The position numbers and the translations under genes were made by a program. DNA of 64,000 nucleotides. It comes from Pseudomonadota bacterium (GTDB lineage: Bacteria; Myxococcota_A; Polyangia; Polyangiales; Polyangiaceae). The notes below the pieces were generated by a model. That model was not told the origin of the DNA. It did not search any database and saw only the letters and a list, made by a program, of their open reading frames with translations. The DNA lies in the NCBI GenBank assembly GCA_023431345.1, contig JAEYWK010000205.1, positions 62,001-126,000 of the forward strand, written 5' to 3'. Below are positions 55,336-64,000 of the stretch, piece after piece (position 1 is the stretch's first letter; each line of letters begins with the position of its first letter).

Positions 55336-56256
55336 ATGGCATTCCCCTCTAAAATCTACGGCTGCGGGTTCTCGGTTGCGATGGCGCTGGTCGGCTGCGG
55401 CGGCGCAGGCGATGGGGGCGAAGCGGTCCCTGGCTCCGTCGATCAGGAGTTCTCTACGACGCCCGGTGAGCCCAATCACGAGGACATCACGGCCACCGCG
55501 CTGTCGTTTCTTCGCCCCGAAATCCTGACGGCGCTGCAGGCCGCAGACGTCGCGACGGACGTCGAGTTCGTCCTCGTGAATGCCAACCACTTCGATGACT
55601 GCAACTTCACGGGTGGCTCGCAGGTAGTGCGTCAAAGTGAGGCCGAGGCTGTCGCCGCGCTGGAGCCCAAGCGGCCGCCGGCGGAGGGCGACGCACTGGC
55701 CATCCGCGCGTTCGGTCGCGCGCTCCACGCCGTGCAAGACTTCTACGCTCACACCAACTGGGTGGAGCTCGGAGGCGACGTGATCGTCGACTCCTCGCTC
55801 GGCGCGTTTCCCGTCTTCAAGCCCTACTCGGCGGTGCCCTCGACGGGCTTCGTGGTCGTGCAAGGGGCTCCGCCCAAGCAAGCGGCGCTCACTCGCGATA
55901 GCGCGAGCGCCTACCCGGAGAGCGCTGTCGTCTCCGTCCAGCTCGGCGGTCCTCCGAAGCGTCAGGGCACCGCGCCCGGCCTCGTCTCTGGCACCGTGGA
56001 CTACGAGACGGGCGACTTTTGCCCGGCTTCGGTCGCGATGACCCACGACGAGCTCAACAAGGACAAGAGCGCGCTCGTCGAGCGCTCCGAGCAGTATGAA
56101 GCTGCCAAGACGCTCGCCATCCTGCAAAGTGAGCATGAGTGGTGTCGGCTGCGGGCGCTCACCCGCAAGGCATGGGGGCCGCGCGGCGTCGCGCGCGTCG
56201 ACGCCTGGGTCGCGGAAGGCGCCGTGACGCCCGCCTGCGAACCGGCGCGGCGCTAG
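55336..56256 (+). CDS. Het-C / phospholipase C-like lipoprotein
   Basis: A 306-aa protein. The lipoprotein signal SVAMALVGCGG has Cys at about 21. The mature part has PNHEDITATAL (His48) and the Het-C signature GRALHAVQDFYAHTNWVEL with His131, Asp135 and His139, all plausible zinc ligands of the phospholipase C/S1-P1 fold. Zinc-dependent hydrolysis of phospholipid or nucleotide on the envelope is likely but unproven. The ATG at 55336 begins the signal. The 271-bp gap downstream holds nothing clear. Confidence 0.82.
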   Translation: MAFPSKIYGCGFSVAMALVGCGGAGDGGEAVPGSVDQEFSTTPGEPNHEDITATALSFLRPEILTALQAADVATDVEFVLVNANHFDDCNFTGGSQVVRQSEAEAVAALEPKRPPAEGDALAIRAFGRALHAVQDFYAHTNWVELGGDVIVDSSLGAFPVFKPYSAVPSTGFVVVQGAPPKQAALTRDSASAYPESAVVSVQLGGPPKRQGTAPGLVSGTVDYETGDFCPASVAMTHDELNKDKSALVERSEQYEAAKTLAILQSEHEWCRLRALTRKAWGPRGVARVDAWVAEGAVTPACEPARR

Positions 56257-56527
56257 CGCCCGCTCGCGCTCCTACATGTCGGTGCCGCGTGGCCTCGCGC
56301 GGCGCCGCGAGCTGCGCCTCGCTTCGCGAGCGGCGGCTCGCGTGCTCGAGCCCGAGTCCCTTGTCCCGATTCCCAAACTGAGACCGAGCTCCCAGCTCCC
56401 GCCCTCAGCTCCGCGGCTGGCCGTCAACCTTGACGGCGGCGGTAGCAGCTGGGATCTTGGTTGGTTTGAAGGAACGCGAGCCCGGCTCGGCGCGACCCCT
56501 CGATCGCCCGGCACGCGGCGGGAGGTC

Positions 56528-58780
56528 ATGGTGAAGAGCAGCGAAGTACGCCAGCGGGACGAGCAACGGCTCGCGTCAGAGCCGCGCGTCGTCAGCCTGG
56601 CTGTCGGACAGATCCGAGTTCTGGAGCTGATTGCGTCGGGGGCGACGCTCACGGAGACGCTCGACGCGCTGCTGATCTTCCTCGAGCGCGATATCCCGGA
56701 AATGCTCTGCTCGGTCCTGCTGCTCGATCCGGACGGCCTCCACCTGCGCCACGGCTCGGCGCCGAGCCTGCCCGTCCCGTACTGTCGCGCCATCGATGGT
56801 GCTCCGGTCGGCCCGCGCTCCGGCTCGTGCGGCACCGCCGCCCACCTGCGTCGACAAGTAGTGGTAGCGGACATCGAGGCCGATCCGCTGTGGGCCGACT
56901 ATCGCCCGCTCGCTCGACAGCACCAGCTGCGCGCTTGCTGGTCGACCCCGATTTTCGGCAGGGACGACGCCCTGCTCGGGACCTTCGCCATGTACTTTCG
57001 CACGCCAGGCAGCCCGACCGACGTGCACCGCGGACTGATCGGTATCGCCACCCATGTCGCGGCCATCGCGATCGAGAAGGACCAGCGTGAACGTGAGGTG
57101 CGGGACAGTCAGGAGCGCTATCGCCTCTTGAACCTGGCAACCAACGACGCCGTGTGGGATTGGGACGTCAAAACGAACCGCATCTGGTGGAACGACGCCG
57201 TCGAGCGCCTGTTCGGCTACCCCGCCTCGGAGGTCAGCTCGGAGTACGCTTGGTGGGTCGAGCGCGTGCACGCCGAGGACCGCCCGCGCGTCCATCAAAG
57301 CCTGCGGCACGCCGCCGACTCGCAGGCGACGAGCTGGAGCGAGGAGTACCGCTTTCGCAAGCGAGACGGCAGCTTCGCCCAAATCCAAGATCGAGGCTAC
57401 GTCATGCGGGACGCCGACGGCGCGACCACGCGCATCATCGGCACGATGCAGGACATCAGCGAACGCAAGCGGGCCCAAGAAGAGATGAGGCGGCTCGCCT
57501 ACGAAGAGCCGGTCACGGGCTTGCCCAACCGCACCTTCATGCACGCTGAGCTGGCTCGGCTTCTGGCCCCGGAGGCCGCGGAACCGGCGCAAGCTCTCGC
57601 GCTCGTGCTCTTGAACCTCGACTGCTTCCGAGACATCAACGACTCGCTCGGCCACCACAGCGGCGATCTGCTGTTGCGCGAGCTGTCGGCGAGGCTGCGT
57701 CGGGAGCTCGAGCCCACCGCCCGCGTGGGCTGCCTCGGCGGTGACGAGTTCGCGCTCGTCGTGCCGCAGGTCGCACACGCTGGCGAAGCCGAGCGCTTGG
57801 TGGCCGCGATACGCGACTGCATTCAGCAGCCGGTCGAGGTCGCTGGCATCTCGGTGCGCGCGGAGGCGACGGCTGGCGTCGCGCTGGCCCCGCGCGACGG
57901 GGACTCGGCCGAGCTGCTCTGGCGTCGCGCCCACATCGCGCTCAGAGCCGCCAAAGAGCGGCGAGAGCCGTACGCCTGTTACCACCCGAGCATCGATCAG
58001 CACGACCCGCTGCGCTTGGCGCTGGTGGCCGAGCTTCGCACCGCGATCGCGGGCGACGAGCTGCAGCTCCATTATCAGCCCAAGTTGGACCTGCGCACAG
58101 CGAAGGTGATCGGCGTGGAGGCGCTGGTGCGCTGGCAGCACCCCTCGCGCGGCTTGATCTTTCCCGACACGTTCATCCCCCTCGCCGAGCGCACGGGGCT
58201 GATCAACCCGCTCACGACCTGGGTGCTGAAGGCGGCCCTGCAGCAAGGCCTGAAGCTCGACGAGGCCGGAGCGCCGCTCGACCTGTCCGTGAACATTTCC
58301 GCGCGCAACCTGTATGACTCTGGGTTTTGTAGCGAGATTCTGGCGCTCGTGAAGACGACCGGCTTTCCCGTTTCGCGCCTCACGCTCGAGGTGACCGAGA
58401 CCGCGATCATGGCCGACCCGCTGCGCGCGAAGGCCGTCCTCCAGCAGCTGCACGACGCCGGGCTCCATATTTCCATGGACGACTTCGGCATCGGCCAATC
58501 GTCGCTCACTTACCTGAAGGATTTGCCCTTCACGAAGATGAAGATCGACAAGTCTTTCGTCATGGGCTTCGACCAGCCCAGAAATGTCGCCATCGTGCGC
58601 ACCGCCATCGATCTTGCGCGCAACATGAACCTGGTCGTCACCGCGGAGGGCATCGAAGACGAGCTCACCTACCTCGCGCTCCGCGAGCTGGGCTGCGACC
58701 AGGGGCAAGGCTACTTCTTCAGCAAGCCCATCCCCGCCGCGGGGCTGCTCACGTGGCTCAGCCAGTCGCGTTGGCGCTGA
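56528..58780 (+). CDS. GAF-PAS-GGDEF-EAL c-di-GMP protein
   Basis: About 750 aa. A GAF domain (~30-190) and PAS domain (~200-320, WDWDVKTNRIWWNDAVERLFGYP) precede GGDEF (~330-490), where the active motif GGDEF is kept. In the Mg-binding start, the Asp of DPLTGLPNR reads Glu (EEPVTGLPNR). The EAL domain (~500-740) has EALVRW, NISARNL, EVTETA, DDFGIGQSS, KIDKSFV and AEGIED, all residues needed for phosphodiesterase. The ATG at 56528 has GGGAGG just before it; a frame from 56276 adds a doubtful extension. Net activity unknown, phosphodiesterase likely. Confidence 0.93.
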   Translation: MVKSSEVRQRDEQRLASEPRVVSLAVGQIRVLELIASGATLTETLDALLIFLERDIPEMLCSVLLLDPDGLHLRHGSAPSLPVPYCRAIDGAPVGPRSGSCGTAAHLRRQVVVADIEADPLWADYRPLARQHQLRACWSTPIFGRDDALLGTFAMYFRTPGSPTDVHRGLIGIATHVAAIAIEKDQREREVRDSQERYRLLNLATNDAVWDWDVKTNRIWWNDAVERLFGYPASEVSSEYAWWVERVHAEDRPRVHQSLRHAADSQATSWSEEYRFRKRDGSFAQIQDRGYVMRDADGATTRIIGTMQDISERKRAQEEMRRLAYEEPVTGLPNRTFMHAELARLLAPEAAEPAQALALVLLNLDCFRDINDSLGHHSGDLLLRELSARLRRELEPTARVGCLGGDEFALVVPQVAHAGEAERLVAAIRDCIQQPVEVAGISVRAEATAGVALAPRDGDSAELLWRRAHIALRAAKERREPYACYHPSIDQHDPLRLALVAELRTAIAGDELQLHYQPKLDLRTAKVIGVEALVRWQHPSRGLIFPDTFIPLAERTGLINPLTTWVLKAALQQGLKLDEAGAPLDLSVNISARNLYDSGFCSEILALVKTTGFPVSRLTLEVTETAIMADPLRAKAVLQQLHDAGLHISMDDFGIGQSSLTYLKDLPFTKMKIDKSFVMGFDQPRNVAIVRTAIDLARNMNLVVTAEGIEDELTYLALRELGCDQGQGYFFSKPIPAAGLLTWLSQSRWR

Positions 58781-58894
58781 GGGCCCGCGACGATGCGCCC
58801 TTAGAGGCGATGGCCCGGCCTGTGCAAGGCAAGCCAGAATGGTACCGCTGCGTCTGGCAAAGAAGCTCCCGGCCGGCGAGGCGCGGGCTCGGTG

Positions 58895-59860
58895 ATGCCT
58901 CCTGGCGCACGAACCTCGGCGCTCGTCCGGGGCGGGCGCGCGCTCTACGGGCTGCTTTCGGAAGCGTCGGACGAGTACAGCCGCGACCGCGGTGAGCTGA
59001 TCGCCGCCGGCCTGGCCTTCTATACCCTGCTGTCCATCGCGCCGCTGGTGATCATCGCCGTCGCCATCGCCGGCAGCCTGCTCGGCCATGGCACAGCTCG
59101 CGCGGAGGCGTTCGACCTGATCGCAGAGACGATGGGGGCCTCCGCCGCGGTCACGATCGACGGCTGGGTGAAGCAAGCGGCCGAATCGGGCGGCGTCGCC
59201 TCGGGCGTCGGCTTCTTGCTGTTGCTTTATGCCGCATCGAAGGTTGCGGCACAGCTGCGCATCGCGCTCAATCAAGTGTGGAACGTCGACGCCTTCTTGG
59301 CCGAGGGCTTCAAGGCCAGCGTCCGCGACTACGTCCAGCGCAGGCTGTTCGCGTTCGCGTTGGTGCTCGCCTCAGGGCCGGTGCTGCTGGCCGTGTTCGC
59401 TTCGCGCGCGCTGCTGTTCGGGCTGCCCGAGGTGATCTTCGGCGGAACCCGAATCGCGGGAGCGCTCGTACAAGTGAGCCAGCTCGTCTTTTCGCTGGTC
59501 GTCGTAGCCACCATTTCCGCAGTCGTCTTCAAGCTCATCCCGGACACCAAGGTAGGTTGGCGCGCTGTTTGGTGCGGGGCGAGCTTGACTTCGGTGCTGT
59601 TCAACGTGGGCAACGGGCTCGTTGGCCTCTACTTGGGACGCGCGGCGGTTGCGCAGGCTTATGGCGCGGCGGGCTCCGCCATCGTAGTGCTGCTTTGGCT
59701 CTATTTTTCGGCGCAAATGTTCCTGTTCGGCGCGGAATTTGCGCAAGCCTACGCGCGTCGCTACGGGCGAGGCCTCTCGCCGAGCGAGAAGCAAGAGCTG
59801 GCGGACGCCGCGCGTCGAGGCGCTCAGCTGAGCCGCGCGGGTGAAGCGCCGCGCGCGTGA
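58895..59860 (+). CDS. YihY/virulence factor BrkB family membrane protein
   Basis: About 321 aa with six predicted transmembrane helices. The signature ELIAAGLAFYTLLSIAPLVIIAVAIAG is at the N-terminal half, followed by ASKVAAQLRIALNQVWNV and the C-terminal YGAAGSAIVVLLWLYFSAQMFLFGAEFAQ. Inner membrane protein of undefined transport role; once misassigned as RNase BN. The ATG at 58895 (GTG at 58892) starts it. The MscS gene is 132 bp downstream. Confidence 0.93.
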   Translation: MPPGARTSALVRGGRALYGLLSEASDEYSRDRGELIAAGLAFYTLLSIAPLVIIAVAIAGSLLGHGTARAEAFDLIAETMGASAAVTIDGWVKQAAESGGVASGVGFLLLLYAASKVAAQLRIALNQVWNVDAFLAEGFKASVRDYVQRRLFAFALVLASGPVLLAVFASRALLFGLPEVIFGGTRIAGALVQVSQLVFSLVVVATISAVVFKLIPDTKVGWRAVWCGASLTSVLFNVGNGLVGLYLGRAAVAQAYGAAGSAIVVLLWLYFSAQMFLFGAEFAQAYARRYGRGLSPSEKQELADAARRGAQLSRAGEAPRA

Positions 59861-59992
59861 CGAGCGCGCATGTCACGCGTTTCGGTTGGGTGGCGGGCGT
59901 GACGCGCAGAGCAGCGCCCGTGAAATGCGATCGCGCCGCGATCTGCGCGCTTGACCTTTGACAACGGCGGCCGCTTGCAGGATGACGGCTCG

Positions 59993-61093
59993 ATGAGCGA
60001 GCTCCACTCCCTCCTCGCGCGACGCGTCTTCGATACGACGCTGCAAAGCTGGCTGATCGCGGCCGCGCTCGCGCTGAGCATCGTGATCGTTCTGTGGGTG
60101 CTGCGGCGCGTGATGTTGCAGCGCGCCCGGCGCTGGGCGGAGCGAACGCCCACGCGCTTCGACGACATCTTCCTCAGCTTGGTGGAGAGCCTGCGGCTGG
60201 TGTTCTTCATCGCCGTCGGTCTGTGGGTCGCCTCCGAATACGTGAGTCTTTCGCCCACGACGCAGCGCGCCGCCCGCACCGCCATCTCGCTGTGCGCCTT
60301 GCTTCAGGTCGGCTTGAGCCTGCAAGCGCTCATCAGGCGGCTAGCGCGGGGCTTTGCCCCAGCCGACGCCGACGGGGCGACCCGCACCGCGGCGTCGGCC
60401 TCCGCGTTCTTGGCCAGCCTGACGATTTGGGCGCTGCTCGTCATCTCCGCGCTCTCGGTGCTGGGCTTCGAGATCAGCGCGCTCGTCGCGGGGCTCGGGG
60501 TCGGCGGCGTCGCGGCCGCGCTCGCGGTGCAGAACATCCTCGGGGACTTGTTCGCGTCGCTCTCCATCTACTTCGATCGCCCGTTCAACCTCGGCGACTT
60601 CATCATCGTGGGCGACGAGCTGGGCACCGTCGAAAAGATCGGCCTGCGCACGACTCGCGTTCGCTCGCTGGGCGGCGAACAGATCGTGTTCGCCAACGGC
60701 GACCTGACCAAGAGCCGAGTTCGAAACTACAAGCGGATGTCCGAGCGCCGCGTGGTGTTCGGCTTCGGCGTCGAATACGGCACCAGCCTCGAGCACGTGC
60801 GACTCATCCCCGAGCTGGTCACCAGCATCATCAAAGCGCGCGAAGGCACGCGCTTCGACCGAGCCCATTTCAAGGAGTACGGCCCCTTCGGTCTGAATTT
60901 CGAGGTGGTGTTCTACGTCCTCTCGCCGGACTACAACGTTTACATGGACCACCAGCAGGCGATAAACTTGGAGATCTTCGCCCGCTTCGCCGAGCTGGGC
61001 GTCAAGTTCGCGTTCCTCAGCCACAAAGTGCTGCTCACGGAAGCTCGCAAGTCGCCGGCCGGGCTCGAGCTCGCTCGCGGCCTGCCCGAGTGA
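59993..61093 (+). CDS. MscS-family mechanosensitive channel
   Basis: 366 aa. Four to five transmembrane helices lead to the MscS pore helix ISALVAGLGVGGVAAALAVQNILGD, followed by FDRPFNLGDFIIVGDELGTVEKIGLRTTRVRSL of the beta domain and a C-terminal alpha-beta domain. The ATG at 59993 was chosen over 59951. It is a second MscS in the window, shorter than the one at 50736. Relief of osmotic pressure is the family role. Its end converges on the Ser/Thr kinase gene (18-bp gap). Confidence 0.93.
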   Translation: MSELHSLLARRVFDTTLQSWLIAAALALSIVIVLWVLRRVMLQRARRWAERTPTRFDDIFLSLVESLRLVFFIAVGLWVASEYVSLSPTTQRAARTAISLCALLQVGLSLQALIRRLARGFAPADADGATRTAASASAFLASLTIWALLVISALSVLGFEISALVAGLGVGGVAAALAVQNILGDLFASLSIYFDRPFNLGDFIIVGDELGTVEKIGLRTTRVRSLGGEQIVFANGDLTKSRVRNYKRMSERRVVFGFGVEYGTSLEHVRLIPELVTSIIKAREGTRFDRAHFKEYGPFGLNFEVVFYVLSPDYNVYMDHQQAINLEIFARFAELGVKFAFLSHKVLLTEARKSPAGLELARGLPE

Positions 61094-61111
61094 GGGCGCG
61101 GCCCCGCCCGG

Positions 61112-62725
61112 CTACACCACGCGGGTCACGGTGCGGCCCGGGCGCGGGCCAGCGTCGGTGGACCGCTCGGCTGTCGAGCGCGCGGAGCGAAGCTGCTGTC
61201 GGTTCGCGGCCCACCACGCCGACGCTCGGTCGTTCGTCCACTCTGGGGCGCAGGTGCAGGCTCGCAGCCGCTCTCGGAGCAGGCGCGCGGAGGCGGGGCG
61301 AGCTTCCGGTCGCTTGGCGAGGCAGTCGAGGATGAGCGCCTCCAGATCCGCGGCGACGGGGGCGCGAAGCCGCACCGAAGGCGGCTCGGGCGGCGAGTGC
61401 AGGTGGTGCGCGCAGACTTCGACCACTGACATGCCGCTGAAGACGTGGGTACCGGTGAGCAGCCAATAGCCGAGCGCGCCGAGCGCGTAGATGTCGGTGC
61501 GGCCGTCGACCGTCTCCGGCGCGATGATGGCTTCGGGAGCCATGTACAGCGGGGTGCCGGTGATCGCGTCGGCCTTGGTGAGCGTCGGGTCGAGCAAGGC
61601 TGCGTCGCCCTGCTTGGCGCCCAGATCTTTCACGAGGCCGAAGTCGACCACCTTCACCAAGTCCGCGATGCCGCCGCGATCGACGACCATGATGTTGGCG
61701 GGCTTGATGTCACGATGGATCAGGCCCACCGCGTGCGCCTCCGCCAAGGAAGCCGCCGCCTGCTCGAGTAGGTAGACGACGCGCGACTCCGGTTGCGGTC
61801 CGAAGGTCTCGACCATCTCGTCGAGGGAGGCGCCTTCGAGCAGCTCCATGGCGTAGTAGAAGACGCCTTCCGTCGTGCGGCCGTAGTCGAAGACGGTGAC
61901 GGTATTGGGATGAGTGAGCGCGGCCGTGCGGCGCACCTCACGCTCGAAGCGCGCCAGCGCGGCCTCGCCCGCGCGATCGGCCTGCAGCAGCTTGATCGCG
62001 GTAGGCCGGCGCAGCATCGCGTGCGACGCGCGGTAGACCACGCCCATGCCGCCTTCCCCGAGCTTCTCCTCGAGGGCGTATTGACCCAGCTTGCGCGCCG
62101 CGCTGATGCTGCGCCGGAGGCCATAGATCGTGTGCGAAAAGCCCACCGCGATCCCGACCACGACCGACCACAGGCAGGCGGAGACGAAGGTGGCCAGGTA
62201 GGCCATGTCGCCCTTGCTGCCCTTGCGCCAGATGGCCGCGGGCGGATCGTGCAGCGCCGGATCCCACTGGCGAAAGGCCAAGAAGATGCTGCTGAGGAGG
62301 GGGATCGTCATCAACGCCGCGACGATCAACGTGTGACGAGCGGTGGAGGGGACGTAGACGGCATAGACGAGCAGGACGTACGTCAACGTGCTGCGCACGA
62401 TCATGTCCGGTGATTCGGTCAGCCCCATGACCAGCGCCAGGCTCGAGAGCGACGCGGTGCCGATGAGCAAGCTCGTGAGCTCTACGGCGCGCACGAAGCG
62501 CGGCGATCTCGGCGCGCCACGCAGCAGCAGCCACAGCGCCGCGAACGCCGCCGTCGCCGCCAGCAGCGGCAGGCTATTCAGGTTGACGGAGAAGCGACCC
62601 AGCCACACCGAAATGCAGGCGTTGAGCGCGACGTAACCGAGCGTGACGCCGGCGATTACGCGACCGAACTTCGACAAGCGGAGCTGCTTCAACTCGGCGT
62701 CGACTGAGGCACTCGAGGTGTCCAC
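61112..62725 (-). CDS. Ser/Thr protein kinase with N-terminal multi-pass membrane domain
   Basis: 537 aa. The first ~220 residues hold five or six transmembrane helices with short loops. A eukaryotic-like kinase domain (~235-495) follows: glycine loop LGEGGMGVVYRA, Lys in TAIKLL, HRDIKPANIMV, VDFGLVKD and APE in MAPEAIIAPE. All catalytic residues are present. Most bacterial Ser/Thr kinases have the kinase at the N-terminus and one transmembrane helix; the reverse order here suggests the membrane part is the sensor. The GTG at 62725 is the start. Confidence 0.9.
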   Translation of the reverse strand: MDTSSASVDAELKQLRLSKFGRVIAGVTLGYVALNACISVWLGRFSVNLNSLPLLAATAAFAALWLLLRGAPRSPRFVRAVELTSLLIGTASLSSLALVMGLTESPDMIVRSTLTYVLLVYAVYVPSTARHTLIVAALMTIPLLSSIFLAFRQWDPALHDPPAAIWRKGSKGDMAYLATFVSACLWSVVVGIAVGFSHTIYGLRRSISAARKLGQYALEEKLGEGGMGVVYRASHAMLRRPTAIKLLQADRAGEAALARFEREVRRTAALTHPNTVTVFDYGRTTEGVFYYAMELLEGASLDEMVETFGPQPESRVVYLLEQAAASLAEAHAVGLIHRDIKPANIMVVDRGGIADLVKVVDFGLVKDLGAKQGDAALLDPTLTKADAITGTPLYMAPEAIIAPETVDGRTDIYALGALGYWLLTGTHVFSGMSVVEVCAHHLHSPPEPPSVRLRAPVAADLEALILDCLAKRPEARPASARLLRERLRACTCAPEWTNDRASAWWAANRQQLRSARSTAERSTDAGPRPGRTVTRVV

Positions 62726-62844
62726 GCGGCCGATATAGCAGATCAGCCGATCTGGCAGCGGCTGGCGGCCCTCAGTAAATCCGAGGGCAGACCCTCCGAA
62801 ACCACGATTGGATCTAGCTGGTGCTCCGGCTGCAGATTGCAGCC

Positions 62845-63351
62845 ATGGCAAGTGAAATCGAGCTCGTGTTTCGCGGCGTTTTCATCGGGGCGGGCGCCAC
62901 TCTGCTCATCGACCTCTGGGCCGCGCTGCTTCGACGCTGGGGGGTGCCCTCGCTCAACCTCGCGCTGCTCGGTCGCTGGATCGGGCATCTCCCGGAGGGC
63001 CGCTTCGTTCACGATAGCATCGCGCGCGCCGAGCCGGTGCGACGAGAGTCGGTGATCGGCTGGCTCGCGCACTACGCGATCGGGGTCGGCTTCGCTGGCC
63101 TCCTTCTTACCCTCTTCGGCCTCGACTGGGCTCGGGCGCCGACCTTGGGCCCGGCGCTGCTCGTCGGCATCGGCACGCTCCCCGCGCCTCTTTTCGTGCT
63201 CCAGCCCGCGCTGGGCGCCGGCATCGCGTCGTCCAAGACACCGAGGCCGGTCTTCAACACCTTCAAGAGCCTCACGACCCACACCGTGTTCGGTCTCGGC
63301 CTTTATTTGGCCGCGCTGCTCGCGGCGCGGCTGCTGCCCGCGTTCGGCTGA
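62845..63351 (+). CDS. DUF2938 membrane protein
   Basis: 168 aa with four transmembrane helices. The family-like start is VFRGVFIGAGATLLIDLWAALLRRWGVP. The central RRESVIGWLAHYAIGVGFAGLLL and C-terminal KSLTTHTVFGLGLYLAALL also fit DUF2938. Function of the family is unknown. The ATG at 62845 starts it. It is divergent from the Ser/Thr kinase gene. Confidence 0.88.
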   Translation: MASEIELVFRGVFIGAGATLLIDLWAALLRRWGVPSLNLALLGRWIGHLPEGRFVHDSIARAEPVRRESVIGWLAHYAIGVGFAGLLLTLFGLDWARAPTLGPALLVGIGTLPAPLFVLQPALGAGIASSKTPRPVFNTFKSLTTHTVFGLGLYLAALLAARLLPAFG

Positions 63352-63398
63352 CGACTTGCGGCTCGCTCGCTAGCCCCGAGGCGCCCGCCGTCGGTCGC

Positions 63399-64000
63399 TC
63401 AGGGGCTCGAGCGCGCCCGCACGATCGCGGCCGCCGCTTCCAGGAGCGGGTCGCTCTGGCGGCTCGCCAAGTGCGCGAAGTAGGTGCGAACCACGGTGTC
63501 TGCCTCGAACAGCAGCTCCACTTCGCCGCGCGCTTCGGCTTCCTTCGCCGTGCTCTGGTGGAGCAAGCCCACCCCGATGCCGCCCGTGATCAAGGTGCGC
63601 GTCAGGTCTTGGCGATCGACGCTGATGATCCGCTTCGGTCGGAAGCGCTTCGACTTGAACAGCGCTTCTGCCGTTTGCCCGCAGCACGCGCTGGCGGCCG
63701 GGTAAATCCACGGCAAGTCCGCGAGGTATTCCCAATCGGTTCGCCGAGAGGGGGACACGCTGCCGCTGGCGGCGACGAGCAAGACCTTGAATCGAGAAAC
63801 CTCGACGGCGTTCAAGTCCGGGTCGGGGTCTTGGGGATGATTGTAGAAGCCGCCGTCGAGGCCGCCGCTGCGAATGCCGGCCAGGATCTCCTGCGAGGTG
63901 CCGTGCTTGAGCGCGATCTCGACCCCCGGCTGCCGCTCCGACATCACGGTGAGCAGCTTCCCGATGACCTCGTGGTTCGAGTTGCTCCCCGCGCCGAGTC
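63399..64000 (-). CDS. LysR-family regulator substrate-binding domain (5' end missing)
   Basis: The visible ~200 residues are the periplasmic-binding-like effector domain of a LysR-type regulator: GVEIALKHGTSQEILAGIRSG, YNHPQDPDPDLNAVEVSRFKVLLVAASG and the C-terminal IGVGLLHQSTAKEA. The helix-turn-helix lies beyond the window end. Effector and targets are unknown. Confidence 0.8.
   Translation of the reverse strand, partial: LGAGSNSNHEVIGKLLTVMSERQPGVEIALKHGTSQEILAGIRSGGLDGGFYNHPQDPDPDLNAVEVSRFKVLLVAASGSVSPSRRTDWEYLADLPWIYPAASACCGQTAEALFKSKRFRPKRIISVDRQDLTRTLITGGIGVGLLHQSTAKEAEARGEVELLFEADTVVRTYFAHLASRQSDPLLEAAAAIVRARSSP

Noticed and set aside
56576..59275. Long antisense frame of 899 codons opposite the GGDEF-EAL and BrkB genes
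   Set aside because: Composition is low-complexity Arg/Ala/Asp/His-rich, no family is recognisable, and the opposite strand has well-supported genes. High GC creates long antisense frames.

Overview
The window is GC-rich and densely coded on both strands. It has no rRNA, tRNA, phage, transposon or CRISPR array. Six sensor histidine kinases (three of them hybrids), a Ser/Thr kinase with its own membrane domain, c-di-GMP enzymes and very strong third-position GC fit a soil-type Myxococcota bacterium (Polyangia-like). That placement is inferred from content only, because no phylogenetic marker gene was seen.

Layout: 1-7.8 kb holds a short-chain dehydrogenase cut by the window edge, a hybrid kinase, and a catalase HPII / ferritin-like / class III aminotransferase run. 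7.7-12.5 kb is carbohydrate related: a glycosyltransferase and a GH1 protein diverge from a GH2 glycosidase. 12.6-16.5 kb is a compact kaiC-kaiB-PAS hybrid kinase operon without kaiA. 17-25 kb, mostly on the minus strand, has pqqB, a zinc alcohol dehydrogenase with a coupled SRPBCC protein, and a lipoprotein / AsmA-like / UvrA-like operon. 25-33.4 kb, on the plus strand, has a DUF4142 lipoprotein, a PolX protein whose polymerase site looks dead, and then pqqA-pqqC-pqqD-pqqE followed without a break by an ATP-grasp enzyme, an SDR and an FAD oxidoreductase. 33.5-45 kb holds small stress-type membrane proteins, a NarL/NarX-type pair, an RsbQ-like hydrolase coupled to a PAS kinase, two RRM proteins in tandem, a PleD-like diguanylate cyclase and RecQ. 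45-64 kb has DUF2243, two more kinases, two MscS channels, an XRE-S24 regulator with two matching operators, a cytochrome c, a Het-C-like lipoprotein, a GGDEF-EAL protein, a YihY/BrkB protein, the membrane Ser/Thr kinase, DUF2938, and a LysR regulator cut by the window end.

How it fits together: catalase, ferritin-like protein, DUF3618 / nutrient-deprivation-type proteins, lmo0937, DUF4142, MscS channels, KaiBC and an RsbQ-like sensor together look like a general-stress and signalling neighbourhood. The least ordinary unit is the 27.5-33.4 kb cluster. Its PqqA-like precursor has an unusually long tail, and its PQQ genes are translationally coupled to an ATP-grasp ligase that has no role in the known PQQ pathway. 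The XRE-S24 regulator, with a shared 16-bp palindrome at its own start and at the start of an unknown gene, is the second most interesting unit. Several genes were too short for routine ORF calling but are supported by family resemblance or coupling: pqqA, the lmo0937 protein, a 57-aa ORF, a 50-aa CxxC membrane peptide and a 63-aa lipoprotein.
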